Source: Gammaproteobacteria bacterium (GTDB lineage Bacteria > Pseudomonadota > Gammaproteobacteria > Arenicellales > Poriferihabitantaceae). Taken from it: 47,153 nucleotides of DNA. The notes beneath the pieces were generated by a model. That model worked only from the letters and a program-made list of their open reading frames with translations. It did no database searches and was not told the DNA's origin. Where the stretch lies: NCBI GenBank assembly GCA_022822625.1, contig JAJEAV010000062.1, forward strand, positions 1 to 47,153, written 5' to 3'. Shown piece after piece: positions 24,162 through 33,670 of the stretch; the stretch's first letter is position 1, and each line of letters begins with the position of its first letter. The position numbers and the translations under genes are program-made.

Positions 24162-25358
24162 GTGAACATAAAACGTTACATGATGCGTGTCGTTTTGCCG
24201 ATCGTGTTCATTGCGTTGCCGACTGGACTAATGGCTGCGGACTCTGTGCGAATTGGTTTTGTGACCACATTGACGACACCGGCGGGGGTGATCGGCACTG
24301 ATATGAAAAATTCGGTGGAGTTGGCACTGGAACATATCGGGAACAAGATGGGAGGCCTGGATGTGGAACTGATCATCGAGGATGATGGCTTCAAGCCAGA
24401 TATTGGCAAGCAAAAGACCGATAAGCTGGTCAAGCAGGATGATGTCGACTTTGTGACTGGATTCATCTGGTCCCATGTATTGCTGGCTTCACGCCAGTCG
24501 GCACTGGATGCGGGCAAATTTCTGATTAGCGCCAATGCCGGGCCTTCAAAGATGGCCGGAGCCCTTTGCCATGAGAATTTCTTCTCGACTTCCTGGCAGA
24601 ACGATCAAACCCCCATGGCCATGGGGGAATATCTCACCCAGCAGGGGGTAAAGTCACTCTATATCATGGTTCCAAACTATGCTGCTGGCAAGGATATGCT
24701 GTCCGGAACGGAGTCGACATTCCAGGGTGAGGTGGTCGGCAAGGACTTAACCAAATGGGGAGCTGATGCCCAACTGGATTTTTCGGCAGAGTTGGCCAAG
24801 GCGAAAGCATCGGGTGCTGAAGGGCTATTTGTATTCTATCCCGGCAAGGCTGGTGGAGCTTTTCTCCGGCAGTATCAGCAAGCCGGCCTGCAGGATGAAC
24901 TTCCCCTGTATTCGGTATTCACGGTGGACTCAATTAGCCTCCCCCGTTTTCAGGATGCAGAGATGTCCGGGGTCCTGGGATCAAGGATGGCCATGTTCTG
25001 GTCGCCGGATTTGGATACTCCGGGTAACCGCAGGTTCGTCTCCGCGTATCTCGAGAAACACGGCAGGTATCCTTCGTTTTACGGCGCCCAGTCTTATGAT
25101 GCAATTATGCTGATTCACAGTGCAGTAGAAGCTGTGGGGGGGAATCTGGATGACAAGGACGGGATTCGTGCGGCTCTGAAGGCGGCGAATTTCGAGTCGG
25201 TTCGTGGACCATATACCTATGGCAATAACCACATGCCAATCCAGAATTTCTATATTCGAGAAGTGGTTGAGGATGAAGCCGGGCGCTGGACTACCCGGAT
25301 CGTGGATACCGTATTCGAAAATCACCAGGACCCTTATGCTTCCGAGTGCAAGATGTAA
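24162..25358 (+). CDS. ABC transporter substrate-binding protein, branched-chain amino acid (LivK) type
   Basis: Periplasmic type I binding protein of the HAAT family, 398 residues. GTG 24162 is preferred because GAGGA lies about ten bases upstream; the signal peptide then ends near GLMAAD. Typical features are VRIGFVTTLTTPAGVIG at the mature start, ELIIEDDGFKPDIGKQ, and YGAQSYDAIMLIHSAV near the end. It leads a five-gene importer with permease and ATPase genes in order. The ligand may be an amino acid, an amide or another small carboxylate; nothing here fixes it. Confidence 0.9.
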   Translation: MNIKRYMMRVVLPIVFIALPTGLMAADSVRIGFVTTLTTPAGVIGTDMKNSVELALEHIGNKMGGLDVELIIEDDGFKPDIGKQKTDKLVKQDDVDFVTGFIWSHVLLASRQSALDAGKFLISANAGPSKMAGALCHENFFSTSWQNDQTPMAMGEYLTQQGVKSLYIMVPNYAAGKDMLSGTESTFQGEVVGKDLTKWGADAQLDFSAELAKAKASGAEGLFVFYPGKAGGAFLRQYQQAGLQDELPLYSVFTVDSISLPRFQDAEMSGVLGSRMAMFWSPDLDTPGNRRFVSAYLEKHGRYPSFYGAQSYDAIMLIHSAVEAVGGNLDDKDGIRAALKAANFESVRGPYTYGNNHMPIQNFYIREVVEDEAGRWTTRIVDTVFENHQDPYASECKM

Positions 25359-25397
25359 TTCAACCTTCGAGCGATTCGGCCGGGTTGTCATGACTCC

Positions 25398-26324
25398 ATG
25401 GACTGGGGACTGCTACTGACCCAATTGATGAACGGATTGCAGCTGGGGCTGTTGTTGTTTCTGCTGGCATCCGGATTGACCCTTGTTTTCGGGATCATGG
25501 ACTTCATCAATCTGTCTCATGGGTCGTTTTACATGATCGGAGCCTATTTCTGTGGCTCCATCGTGGCTCGCGGAGGTTCTTTCCTGGCGGCTGTTCTGAT
25601 TGCTCTTATAGGAATGTTTGTGGTCGGCGCAGTGATTGAGCGGGTTATTGCCAGACGTCTTTATCGTGCTGATCATCTGGATCATGTTTTGGCAACGTTT
25701 GGACTGATTCTGATTTTCGATGCGATAGTGCATATTGTCTGGGGTCCTTCCGGGATGGCCATTCCCCTGCCATCAGTTCTCGACGGTCAGGTCACATTGG
25801 GATCTCTGGTATTGCCAACCTATCGGCTGGTTATCATTTCCGGCGGGTTGCTTGTCGCAGCTATTCTCAGCATGCTGGTTACGCGCAGCCGTCTCGGAAT
25901 GATGATACGGGCCGGGGCTTCCAATCGAACCATGGTAGAAGCCCTTGGCGTGAATATCCACAAGCTGTTCCTGGTCGTTTTTGCGATCGGCGCCACCATG
26001 TCGGGATTTGCCGGCATGCTGATTGCCCCAATCACCGAGGCCAGTATCGGCATGGGCAACGATATTATCATCATCGCCTTTGTAGTCGTGATTGTGGGAG
26101 GTATCGGTTCTGTCAAGGGTGCCTTCTATGCGTCTATCCTGATCGGCCTGATCGACACTCTGGGGAGATCCTATCTGGATGATCTGCTGGAAATATTCAT
26201 GTCTCTTGATTATGCCGAAACAGCAGCACCCGCCCTGTCTGCGATGCTGGTCTATATCCTTATGGCGGTTGTGCTGGCATTCAGACCACAGGGACTGTTT
26301 CCCCCTGCAGGTATCCGTGCATGA
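25398..26324 (+). CDS. livH: Branched-chain amino acid-type ABC permease LivH
   Basis: Inner-membrane permease, 308 residues with about eight hydrophobic helices. LivH-type landmarks are QLGLLLFLLASGLTLVFGIM followed by DFINLSHGSFYMIGAY, and later MIRAGASNRTMVEALGVN and VVVIVGGIGSVKGAFYAS. It follows the binding protein by 39 bases and overlaps livM by 4 bases, so it belongs to the same operon. Confidence 0.92.
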   Translation: MDWGLLLTQLMNGLQLGLLLFLLASGLTLVFGIMDFINLSHGSFYMIGAYFCGSIVARGGSFLAAVLIALIGMFVVGAVIERVIARRLYRADHLDHVLATFGLILIFDAIVHIVWGPSGMAIPLPSVLDGQVTLGSLVLPTYRLVIISGGLLVAAILSMLVTRSRLGMMIRAGASNRTMVEALGVNIHKLFLVVFAIGATMSGFAGMLIAPITEASIGMGNDIIIIAFVVVIVGGIGSVKGAFYASILIGLIDTLGRSYLDDLLEIFMSLDYAETAAPALSAMLVYILMAVVLAFRPQGLFPPAGIRA

Positions 26325-27316
26325 TGGCCTGGTTGCCTTCGTCCAATTCCGGGCGGTGTTACTGCTTGCTGTTGGTGTTGCTTGCGGTTGCTCCATGGAT
26401 TTTTCAGTGGGCCGACCAACCGTTCCTGCTGGATTTGTTGAGTCGGGGGCTGATACTGGCAATTGCAGCCACCAGTCTTAATCTGATTATGGGGTTTGGT
26501 GGCATGGTTAGCCTCGGGCATGCAGCCTTTATCGGCATTGGGGCCTATTGTGTTGGCATTCCTGCCTACTACGATTTCTACAATGGCTGGTTCCATCTTG
26601 GGTTGACTATCGTTGTGAGTGCCTCCTTTGCGCTCCTCGCCGGAGCGGTGAGTCTGCGCACCAAAGGGGTGTATTTCATTATGATTACTCTGGCCTTTAG
26701 TCAGATGATCTACTTTACCTTCGTGAGTCTTGAAGAGTATGGCGGGGATGATGGTCTGGTCATTTACCTCAGAAGTGAATTCCCGGATTTTCTGACCATG
26801 CAGGGCCCGGTTGCCCTTTATTACTGGATATTCGCAACCTTGCTGTTAACCCTGTTTTTGGTGCATCGACTGATTCATGCCCACTTTGGTCGTGTTATTG
26901 TCGGCGCAAAACATAACGAGCAACGCCTGCAATCACTAGGTTTCGATACGTACCGCTATCGTCTGGTCTGCTACGTGATTTCCGGAGTCATATGCGGCCT
27001 TGCCGGTATGCTGCTAGGCAATTTCACGGGATTCATTAGTCCGGAAATGATGAGCTGGATTCGTTCTGGCGAGTTGATATTCATGGTGGTCATGGGGGGC
27101 TCTGGGTTTCTGTTCGGGCCGCTGCTCGGAACCGGGGCTTTTGTATTTCTCGAACAATACCTGCCGGAATTCATGAAATTCCTGAATCCGTCATGGCTGG
27201 AATACTGGCATCTGCCATTCGGATTGTTGCTGGTTCTGCTGGTACTCTTCGGGAAAGGTGGAATCCACGGCATGTTGTCGAAACTGGATTCGAGAACACG
27301 GCAGTCCGGTCCATGA
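26321..27316 (+). CDS. livM: Branched-chain amino acid-type ABC permease LivM
   Basis: Second inner-membrane permease, 331 residues. LivM-type segments include GFGGMVSLGHAAFIGIGAYC, SLRTKGVYFIMITLAFSQM and VMGGSGFLFGPLLGTGAFV. It overlaps livH by 4 bases at the start and livG by 4 bases at the end, consistent with coupled translation of equal subunit amounts. Confidence 0.92.
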   Translation: MMAWLPSSNSGRCYCLLLVLLAVAPWIFQWADQPFLLDLLSRGLILAIAATSLNLIMGFGGMVSLGHAAFIGIGAYCVGIPAYYDFYNGWFHLGLTIVVSASFALLAGAVSLRTKGVYFIMITLAFSQMIYFTFVSLEEYGGDDGLVIYLRSEFPDFLTMQGPVALYYWIFATLLLTLFLVHRLIHAHFGRVIVGAKHNEQRLQSLGFDTYRYRLVCYVISGVICGLAGMLLGNFTGFISPEMMSWIRSGELIFMVVMGGSGFLFGPLLGTGAFVFLEQYLPEFMKFLNPSWLEYWHLPFGLLLVLLVLFGKGGIHGMLSKLDSRTRQSGP

Positions 27317-28065
27317 CAAGGCCGCTATTGCGTATTCATGGGCTCTGCAAGAGTTTTGGCGGGATTGTGGCAACCGATCATGTTGATCTGGATATCCTGC
27401 CTGGAATTATCCATGCCGTCATCGGTCCCAACGGAGCCGGCAAAACAACCCTGATCGCCCAAATCTCTGGCGCGCTCAAGCCAGATGCAGGTCAGATCGA
27501 ATTCAACGGTCGTGATATCACTTCCTTGTCCACACCCCGCAGAGCCCAACTGGGGCTGGCTCGGTCTTTTCAGGTTACCAGTGTATTTCTGCCAATGACC
27601 ATACTTGAAAATGTCATGCTGGCAGTTCAGGGAACTGCCGGTCACTCTTACCGGTTCTGGCGACCGGCACACAAGGACCCGGAAATGCTTGACGAGGGCA
27701 TGGCCTATCTGCAACAGGCTGGCCTGGCGGACCGTGCACGGCATCTTGCCGCTGAAATGTCTCATGGCGAGCAACGCCAACTGGAAGTCGCCATGGCTCT
27801 GGCCATGAAGCCTCGTCTGTTGTTATTGGATGAGCCCATGGCTGGAATGGGGCTGGAGGAAAGTGCACGGATGATTCGATTCCTGGCCAGGCTCCGAGAA
27901 CAAACAACCATCCTGCTGATTGAACATGACATGGATGCGGTTTTTACCTTGGCCGATACCCTGTCCGTGCTGGTTCATGGTAGCGTGATTGCCACTGATA
28001 CCGTGCAGAATATCCGCGCCAATCGCGAAGTACAACATGCCTATCTGGGTGAAGAGCATGCTTGA
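27313..28065 (+). CDS. livG: Branched-chain amino acid-type ABC ATP-binding protein LivG
   Basis: Cytoplasmic ATPase, 250 residues from ATG 27313 (the frame is open earlier but only inside livM). Walker A is GPNGAGKTT, the Q-loop region is LARSFQVTSVF, the signature is the LivG variant MSHGEQRQLEVAMAL, Walker B is LLLLDEPMAGMG, and the switch is IEHDMDAVF. Pairs with livF, which it overlaps by 8 bases. Confidence 0.93.
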   Translation: MTRPLLRIHGLCKSFGGIVATDHVDLDILPGIIHAVIGPNGAGKTTLIAQISGALKPDAGQIEFNGRDITSLSTPRRAQLGLARSFQVTSVFLPMTILENVMLAVQGTAGHSYRFWRPAHKDPEMLDEGMAYLQQAGLADRARHLAAEMSHGEQRQLEVAMALAMKPRLLLLDEPMAGMGLEESARMIRFLARLREQTTILLIEHDMDAVFTLADTLSVLVHGSVIATDTVQNIRANREVQHAYLGEEHA

Positions 28066-28759
28066 CCTGAAAGGAGTAGAAACCTTTTATGGCTCAAGTC
28101 AGGCACTCTTCGGCATGAGCATGCACATGGGGCAGGGAAAGGTCACGACACTGATTGGTCGTAACGGCATGGGCAAAACCACCACAGTCAGTTCCATAAT
28201 GGGCATTACCCCTTGTCGCTCCGGTGAAATTACCTTCCTCGATTCCCGAATTGATGGCAAGCCTCCCCATCAGGTGGCACAAAGAGGAATCGGGTTGGTA
28301 CCGGAAGGCCGGCAAGTCTTTCCCAATCTGAGTGTCCGGGAGAATTTATTGGTCACGGCCGATAATTATGCGGCAAGCAAGTCTCCGTGGACATTGAACC
28401 GGGTCATCGATTTTTTTCCGGAACTACAGGCTCGGTTGAACAATATGGGCAGTCAGCTGTCAGGAGGAGAACAGCAAATGCTGGCAATTGGCCGTGCTCT
28501 CATGCTCAATCCGTTACTGCTGATTCTGGATGAAGCAACGGAAGGACTGGCCCCTCTGGTCAGACAGGAAATATGGAAATGCCTGAACAGGCTCAAGGAA
28601 TCCGGCATGACTATCCTGCTGATTGACAAGAACATCGAAGAACTAAACCGGATTGCCGACTATCATTACATCATCGAAAAAGGCAGAGTGGTCTGGGACG
28701 GGACTCCCGGTATTCTTCAGGCCAACCCCGAATTGAAAAACAGATATTTGGGAATCTAG
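28058..28759 (+). CDS. livF: Branched-chain amino acid-type ABC ATP-binding protein LivF
   Basis: Second cytoplasmic ATPase, 233 residues from ATG 28058, overlapping livG. Walker A is GRNGMGKTT, the LivF-type segment GIGLVPEGRQVFPNLSVREN is intact, the signature is LSGGEQQMLAIGRAL, and Walker B is LLILDEATEGLAP. It closes the transporter operon. The following 264 bases up to pdxH hold no gene or clear terminator that could be recognised. Confidence 0.93.
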   Translation: MLDLKGVETFYGSSQALFGMSMHMGQGKVTTLIGRNGMGKTTTVSSIMGITPCRSGEITFLDSRIDGKPPHQVAQRGIGLVPEGRQVFPNLSVRENLLVTADNYAASKSPWTLNRVIDFFPELQARLNNMGSQLSGGEQQMLAIGRALMLNPLLLILDEATEGLAPLVRQEIWKCLNRLKESGMTILLIDKNIEELNRIADYHYIIEKGRVVWDGTPGILQANPELKNRYLGI

Positions 28760-29023
28760 ACGGGGATGCTTGAAGTCCTATCAACCCAATTCGAAAATGT
28801 CTCCCAAGGCAGGGTTGCTGCCAGAAGTCCGGGAATGGCAGACAACAGGAAGCCGGGTAGGTGATTTCGGTATGTAGACAGGGTCTGGCGGCTGCGAACC
28901 AGGGTAGCGACAATTTGCCAACAGGAAAATCATACAGGTATTGCAAACAAGATGAAAATAGCACATTCTACTACTTCGATATCTGGTTGCCCGGACAAAG
29001 AGTAGCAGCAGACGGTGTCATGT

Positions 29024-29659
29024 ATGAATATTGAATCATTCAGAAGAGACTTTATCAAGGGCGGTTTGCAGCGCAAGGACCTTGATGAAGACCCCATTCG
29101 CCAGTTCGAATCATGGTTTAACCAGGCTGTTGAAGCGAAAATCAGCGACCCTAACGCAATGACTCTGGCGACGGTTGATCAAGACAGACAACCCAGTCAG
29201 CGCATGGTCCTTTTGAAGTCATTTGATCAAAGGGGATTCGTGTTCTTTACCAACTATGGAAGCCAGAAAGCCATGGAGATTGCTGCCTGCCCCAAGGTTG
29301 CCCTGCATTTCCCATGGCATATGTTGGATCGCCAGGTCAGGATTGCCGGTGAAGCTGAGAAAATAAATCACAGGGAATCAATGCAATACTTTATTTCGCG
29401 ACCTAAGGATAGCCAGCTCGCAGCGTGGGCATCCCAGCAAAGCAGTCGGATTGGATCGAGACAGATGTTGCTGACACAGTTTGCACGGATGAAGCAGAAG
29501 TTTTCCATGGGGGAAATTCCACTGCCGGATTTTTGGGGTGGTTTTCGGGTCCGCCCTGATTCGCTTGAGTTCTGGCAGGGCGGCGCGGATCGATTGCATG
29601 ACCGGTTCCTCTACACCAGACAGACCGAAGGTTGGTCTATCGAGCGATTGGCGCCATAA
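29024..29659 (+). CDS. pdxH: Pyridoxamine 5'-phosphate oxidase PdxH
   Basis: FMN-dependent enzyme for the last step of vitamin B6 cofactor synthesis. ATG 29024 gives 211 residues, close to the usual ~215; a GTG at 29015 is also in frame. Landmarks: [38 protein letters not shown] (FMN binding), [17 protein letters not shown] and the C-terminal RFLYTR...W-x-IERLAP. It is unrelated to the transporter before it and may have its own promoter in 28760-29023, which was not identified. Confidence 0.95.
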   Translation: MNIESFRRDFIKGGLQRKDLDEDPIRQFESWFNQAVEAKISDPNAMTLATVDQDRQPSQRMVLLKSFDQRGFVFFTNYGSQKAMEIAACPKVALHFPWHMLDRQVRIAGEAEKINHRESMQYFISRPKDSQLAAWASQQSSRIGSRQMLLTQFARMKQKFSMGEIPLPDFWGGFRVRPDSLEFWQGGADRLHDRFLYTRQTEGWSIERLAP

Positions 29660-29988
29660 AATCCCCGGATTCCACAGGTTACCAGTCTGATAAGGACATG
29701 ATACTGGTATGGAAGAGGTATCGTTACAGGATTTTGACTACTGGTTCCGAATGGCTTTCTTGGGCTACCTTGACCCAAATATCCCGGAATTGAACTTTTG
29801 AATTATGGTACATTGCCCTTCCTTCCCGTTCTTCCGGAATCTCGAACACATTCATGTGCGGGAGGGAGTTGCGGACCGTGTGTCATGCGGTTTTTGCTGT
29901 TGGCGGATTGAGAGAAATTTCCGGTCAGGTCAGGACGTGTAGCCGGGCTGAACTCATCCGGAACATTGAATAGGCAGGAACAATCTGT
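29660..29988. other. Gene-free interval before the Rieske-led operon
   Basis: No gene is recognisable. A 7-bp inverted repeat (TACCAGT 29680-29686, ACTGGTA 29703-29709) lies 20 bases after the pdxH stop but lacks a T tract. The later part must hold the promoter and any regulator site of the catabolic operon; no clear -35/-10 pair was seen. A ribosome site (AGGA) stands just before ATG 29989. Confidence 0.5.
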
Positions 29989-31119
29989 ATGAATCAAGAT
30001 GAATTCGATCGAATCAGTAGCGGCTATGTGTCGGATCCGCTCAGTTCATGGTCTCTCGATGCGAGCTGTTACAGCGATGCAAAATTTCTGGATATCGAGA
30101 GAAACCAGATTTTTCACCGTAGCTGGCAGTTTTTCTGTCATGCTGAAAAACTCAAACAACCCGGAAGTTACATCACCGCCCAAATCCAGGGGCAGGGTAT
30201 CTTTGCTGTTCGTGATCATCACGGTCAATTAAGAGCGTTCTACAATGTCTGCAAACATCGCGGACACGAGTTACTGGAAGGTGAAGGGAACAGGAGTCTG
30301 ATTGTCTGTCCCTACCACGCATGGAGCTATCGACTTGATGGAACCCTGCAAGCTGCGCGCCGTTCTGAATACATCAGCAATTTTGACCGGGAAGATGTTT
30401 GTCTCGATGCTGTTCAAATCGAGGTCTTTTGTGATCTGGTGTTTGTCAATCTGGACCCTGGGGCTGAGCCGTTATCAATACAGTCTGGAGGTTTGGGAGC
30501 GGAAATTCGTTCTTATGCGCCGGATATTGCCGATCTCAAGTTTGCCCATCGCTTGACCTACAATATCCAGGCAAACTGGAAGACGGTCATTGATAATTTT
30601 CTGGAATGCTATCACTGCCCGGTTGCACACAAGGACTTCTGTACTCTGGTGGACATGAATAGCTACAAGGTTCGTACTCACGATATTTATTCCAGTCATA
30701 TGGCCAAGGCCGGCATGTCGAACAATCAGGCTTACGATGTAGCCAATGCAACGGTCACCGATCATGCGGTCTGGTATCTGTGGCCAAACACGGCACTATT
30801 GCGCTATCCGGGAAGAGGGAATTTCATGGTCTGGAAATTCATTCCTGCAGGCCCTGAGCAGACCTATGAAGAATTCGACTTCTTTTACGAAACCGAGCAG
30901 CCCATTGAGGCAGAGCTCGAGGCGATTCGTTTCATTGATGAGGTCCTGCAACCCGAGGATATCGGGCTGGTGGAAAGTGTACAGCGAGGAATGCGTACAC
31001 CCGGCTTCAAACAGGGACGTTACCTTGTCGATCCTGAGCAAAGCGGCATGAGTGAACATGCGGTGCATCATTTTCATGGTCTGGTTTTAGACGCCTACAG
31101 GAAGGCCTGTTCAGCATGA
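29989..31119 (+). CDS. Rieske oxygenase alpha subunit, quaternary-amine demethylase/choline monooxygenase group
   Basis: Aromatic-ring-hydroxylating-type oxygenase, 376 residues. The Rieske 2Fe-2S site is Cys88-x-His90 and Cys107-x2-His110. The mononuclear iron site is His209 and His214 in NFLECYHCPVAH, with Asp324 (PEDIGLVESVQRG) as likely third ligand. These segments resemble glycine betaine monooxygenase GbcA, stachydrine demethylase and choline monooxygenase more than benzoate-type dioxygenases. Likely reaction: oxidative removal of an N-methyl group. No reductase gene is adjacent, so electrons must come from an unlinked partner. Its stop overlaps the next start as ATGA. Confidence 0.88.
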   Translation: MNQDEFDRISSGYVSDPLSSWSLDASCYSDAKFLDIERNQIFHRSWQFFCHAEKLKQPGSYITAQIQGQGIFAVRDHHGQLRAFYNVCKHRGHELLEGEGNRSLIVCPYHAWSYRLDGTLQAARRSEYISNFDREDVCLDAVQIEVFCDLVFVNLDPGAEPLSIQSGGLGAEIRSYAPDIADLKFAHRLTYNIQANWKTVIDNFLECYHCPVAHKDFCTLVDMNSYKVRTHDIYSSHMAKAGMSNNQAYDVANATVTDHAVWYLWPNTALLRYPGRGNFMVWKFIPAGPEQTYEEFDFFYETEQPIEAELEAIRFIDEVLQPEDIGLVESVQRGMRTPGFKQGRYLVDPEQSGMSEHAVHHFHGLVLDAYRKACSA

Positions 31120-31877
31120 ACACGGACAAAGTCCCTCCCTTGCTTGACCGGATTGCAGTCGTCACGGGTGGTTGTGGAGGGATTGGCCAGGCGATTTGTG
31201 AGCGCCTGCTCAGGGAAGGTGCCAGGGTGTATGCTGCGGATCTTGTCAGACAGGTGCATCCTGATGTCAAATACCTCGAACACGATGTGACCTGCGAGCA
31301 AAGTGCGATTGACCTGATGCAGCATATCCAGAGTAATCATGACCAACTCGATATTCTGGTCAATGCGGCGGGTATTGAAATCGAAAAAACCATTGAAGAG
31401 ACAACCCTGGATGAATGGAACCGGATTTTCGCAATCAATGTGACCGGTACTTTCCTGACTTCGAAATATGCAATTGCCTTGATGCGCAAAACCGGAGGGT
31501 CCATTATCAATTTCGGTTCCTATGATGGATTCATTGCTGATCCCAGACTGGCAGCCTACTGTGCAACCAAGGGAGCAGTGCATGCCCTGACCAAGGCCAT
31601 GGCATGTGACCATGGTCCCGAAAATATCCGGGTAAATGCCATCTGTCCGGGTTTTATTGATACTCCCATGCTAAAGAGTTTCTTTGGTGAAGGAGATGAC
31701 AGTGAGCGATACTACGAGGCGGCCCGAGAAGTTCACCCGATCCGCCGATATGGAACCCCTGAGGATGTTGCAAATCTGGTATTCTGGTTGGCGGGTGATG
31801 AGGCGGGTTATGCTACAGGGCAGTTGTGGGTGCTTGATGGGGGGTTGACCGCCCAGGTTCAGCAAATGCGTTTATGA
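31116..31877 (+). CDS. SDR-family oxidoreductase (first of two)
   Basis: NAD(P)-dependent short-chain dehydrogenase, 253 residues. The cofactor site is VVTGGCGGIGQAI, followed by NAAG, the catalytic Ser in INFGSYDGF and the YCATKG Tyr-Lys pair, and GQLWVLDGG near the end. Coupled to the Rieske gene by an ATGA overlap. The substrate is unknown. Within an operon that seems built around a 3-hydroxy acid it could oxidise a stereoisomer (D-carnitine dehydrogenases are SDRs), but this is inference. Confidence 0.88.
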   Translation: MNTDKVPPLLDRIAVVTGGCGGIGQAICERLLREGARVYAADLVRQVHPDVKYLEHDVTCEQSAIDLMQHIQSNHDQLDILVNAAGIEIEKTIEETTLDEWNRIFAINVTGTFLTSKYAIALMRKTGGSIINFGSYDGFIADPRLAAYCATKGAVHALTKAMACDHGPENIRVNAICPGFIDTPMLKSFFGEGDDSERYYEAAREVHPIRRYGTPEDVANLVFWLAGDEAGYATGQLWVLDGGLTAQVQQMRL

Positions 31878-31943
31878 GTAACGGATTGTCAGTGGTTGAG
31901 GCCAAATCAGTGTTATGAGTCATTTTCCATTGCAAGGAAAACC

Positions 31944-32873
31944 ATGTCGAAATCCGTAATCATTACCTGTGCAGTTACAGGAGGTATTCATACCCCAAGC
32001 ATGTCGCCGTACTTGCCGATTACCCCGAAGCAGATCGAAGATGCCGCGGTTGAGGCCTGTCAGGCCGGTGCTTCGATTATTCATCTGCATGCCCGTGCCC
32101 CCGATAATGGTCGACCGGATTATCGACCGGAGACATTTATGCAGTTTCTGCCAGGTATTCGGAGTCGGTGTGATGCGGTGGTGAATGTATCGACCGGTGG
32201 TGGTCTCGGGATGTCTATCGAACAGCGTCTGGCGGCGGCCCTGACAGCCAGTCCGGAAATGGCATCCCTGAATATGGGTTCTCTCAACTTCGGAATATTC
32301 CCGATGGCGGAGAAGTATGATTCATGGAAATACGACTGGGAACAGCCGTTTCTGGAAATGACGCGGGACTTCATCTTCCCGAATACGTTCAAGACCATTG
32401 AATATGCATTAAGGGAACTCGGCGAGCAGCACGGCACTCGTTTCGAGTTTGAATGTTATGATCTTGGGCATCTTTATAATCTGGCCTATTTCGTAGATCG
32501 CAAGTTGATCGGGCCACCCTTCTTTATACAGCTGATATTCGGTATTTTGGGTGGGGTCGGCGCTGACCTTGACAACCTCCTGCACATGCATCAGGTCGCA
32601 TGCAAATTGTTCGGGGATGATCATGAATGGTCAGTCCTCGCAGCGGGTCGGCATCAAATGCCATTTGCAACCAGAGCATATGAAATGGGCGGCAATCTCA
32701 GGGTAGGTCTTGAAGACAGCTTGTGGATTGACAAGGGTGAATTGGCAGTCAGTAATGCCCAGCAGGTTGAAAAGATCAAATCCGGCATAGAGTCATCAGG
32801 ACTTGAAGTGGCAACCCCTGCTCAGGCTCGCCAGCGACTGGCGCTGAAGGGTTCAGATCAGGTTGGGTTTTGA
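31944..32873 (+). CDS. Beta-keto acid cleavage enzyme (BKACE, DUF849)
   Basis: Zinc-dependent TIM-barrel enzyme that reacts a beta-keto acid with acetyl-CoA to give acetoacetate and a new acyl-CoA. ATG 31944 with an AGGAA ribosome site gives 309 residues. Landmarks are IITCAVTGGIHTPSMSPYLP, the zinc HxH in ASIIHLHARAPDNG, VVNVSTGGG, SLNMGSLNFG and GGNLRVGLEDSLW with the metal Glu. Characterised BKACE substrates include 3-keto-5-aminohexanoate and 3-dehydrocarnitine. The neighbouring carnitine-dehydrogenase-like gene makes dehydrocarnitine the leading idea. Confidence 0.9.
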   Translation: MSKSVIITCAVTGGIHTPSMSPYLPITPKQIEDAAVEACQAGASIIHLHARAPDNGRPDYRPETFMQFLPGIRSRCDAVVNVSTGGGLGMSIEQRLAAALTASPEMASLNMGSLNFGIFPMAEKYDSWKYDWEQPFLEMTRDFIFPNTFKTIEYALRELGEQHGTRFEFECYDLGHLYNLAYFVDRKLIGPPFFIQLIFGILGGVGADLDNLLHMHQVACKLFGDDHEWSVLAAGRHQMPFATRAYEMGGNLRVGLEDSLWIDKGELAVSNAQQVEKIKSGIESSGLEVATPAQARQRLALKGSDQVGF

Positions 32874-32876
32874 GCA

Positions 32877-33650
32877 ATGGCAGACAGTCAATCCACCGGG
32901 ATCCTCGCTGGAAAATCTGCAGTAATCACCGGCGGTGGCCAGGGTATCGGTCGGGCGATTGCCGAAAGATACATACAGGCAGGTGCTTCGGTTGTTTGTT
33001 GTGCACGCAGTAAAAGACCGGATGATTATCCTTCTGAAGCACACTGGCTGAAAGCTGATGTGTCGTGTATGGAAGATGTACAACGATTGGGCAGCACGGT
33101 AGAGGAGTTGTTCGGTGGGTTGTCGATTCTGGTGAACAACGCCGGTGTGCAGATGGAAAAAACCATTCTTGAAACTACCGATCAGGATTGGCAAACACTG
33201 ATGGGGGTTAATGCTTTTGGAGTGTTCGCATGTTCCCGGGAACTGATTCCGCTTATGCATAAAGGAGGCGTGATTATCAATATGGGGTCGATATCGGGAA
33301 ATGTTGCCGACCCCTGTCTGGCGATTTATAACGCATCGAAAGCATTCGTACATGGCTTGACGCGGTCAATTGCGGTGGATCATGGCCCCGGGATTCGATG
33401 CAATGCCATCTCACCCGGCTGGATTATGACCGGGATGGCCGATGCTGCATTCTCTGTTGCGAAAGATCCAGAAAAGGCAAGGCAGGATGCCTTGGAGAGA
33501 CATCCGGTCGGTCGATTTGGAAACCCGTCAGATATAGCAGAGTTGGCAACCTGGCTCGCTTCGGATGCCGCATCCTTTGCAACTGGGCAGTGCTATACAC
33601 TGGATGGTGGATTGACCGCTGCATCACCGCTTCATCCGGGCCTCGAGTAG
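32877..33650 (+). CDS. SDR-family oxidoreductase (second of two)
   Basis: NAD(P)-dependent short-chain dehydrogenase, 257 residues, with SAVITGGGQGIGRAIAERY, NNAGVQ, the catalytic Ser in NMGSISGN, YNASKAF and GQCYTLDGGLT. It starts 3 bases after the BKACE stop and is followed 20 bases later by the carnitine-dehydrogenase-like gene, so all are one transcription unit. It is clearly distinct from the first SDR and not a recent duplicate. Substrate unknown. Confidence 0.88.
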   Translation: MADSQSTGILAGKSAVITGGGQGIGRAIAERYIQAGASVVCCARSKRPDDYPSEAHWLKADVSCMEDVQRLGSTVEELFGGLSILVNNAGVQMEKTILETTDQDWQTLMGVNAFGVFACSRELIPLMHKGGVIINMGSISGNVADPCLAIYNASKAFVHGLTRSIAVDHGPGIRCNAISPGWIMTGMADAAFSVAKDPEKARQDALERHPVGRFGNPSDIAELATWLASDAASFATGQCYTLDGGLTAASPLHPGLE

Positions 33651-33670
33651 ATCAAGTGGAGTTCAGAGAC

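Noticed and set aside
28671..28964. Open frame on the minus strand between livF and pdxH
   Set aside because: It overlaps the livF 3' end, has no family resemblance, and its composition is that of an antisense shadow.
29989..31119. Carnitine monooxygenase CntA
   Set aside because: The operon context is carnitine-like, but the N-terminal region and iron-site segment read more like GbcA/choline monooxygenase-type enzymes, and no CntB reductase is adjacent.
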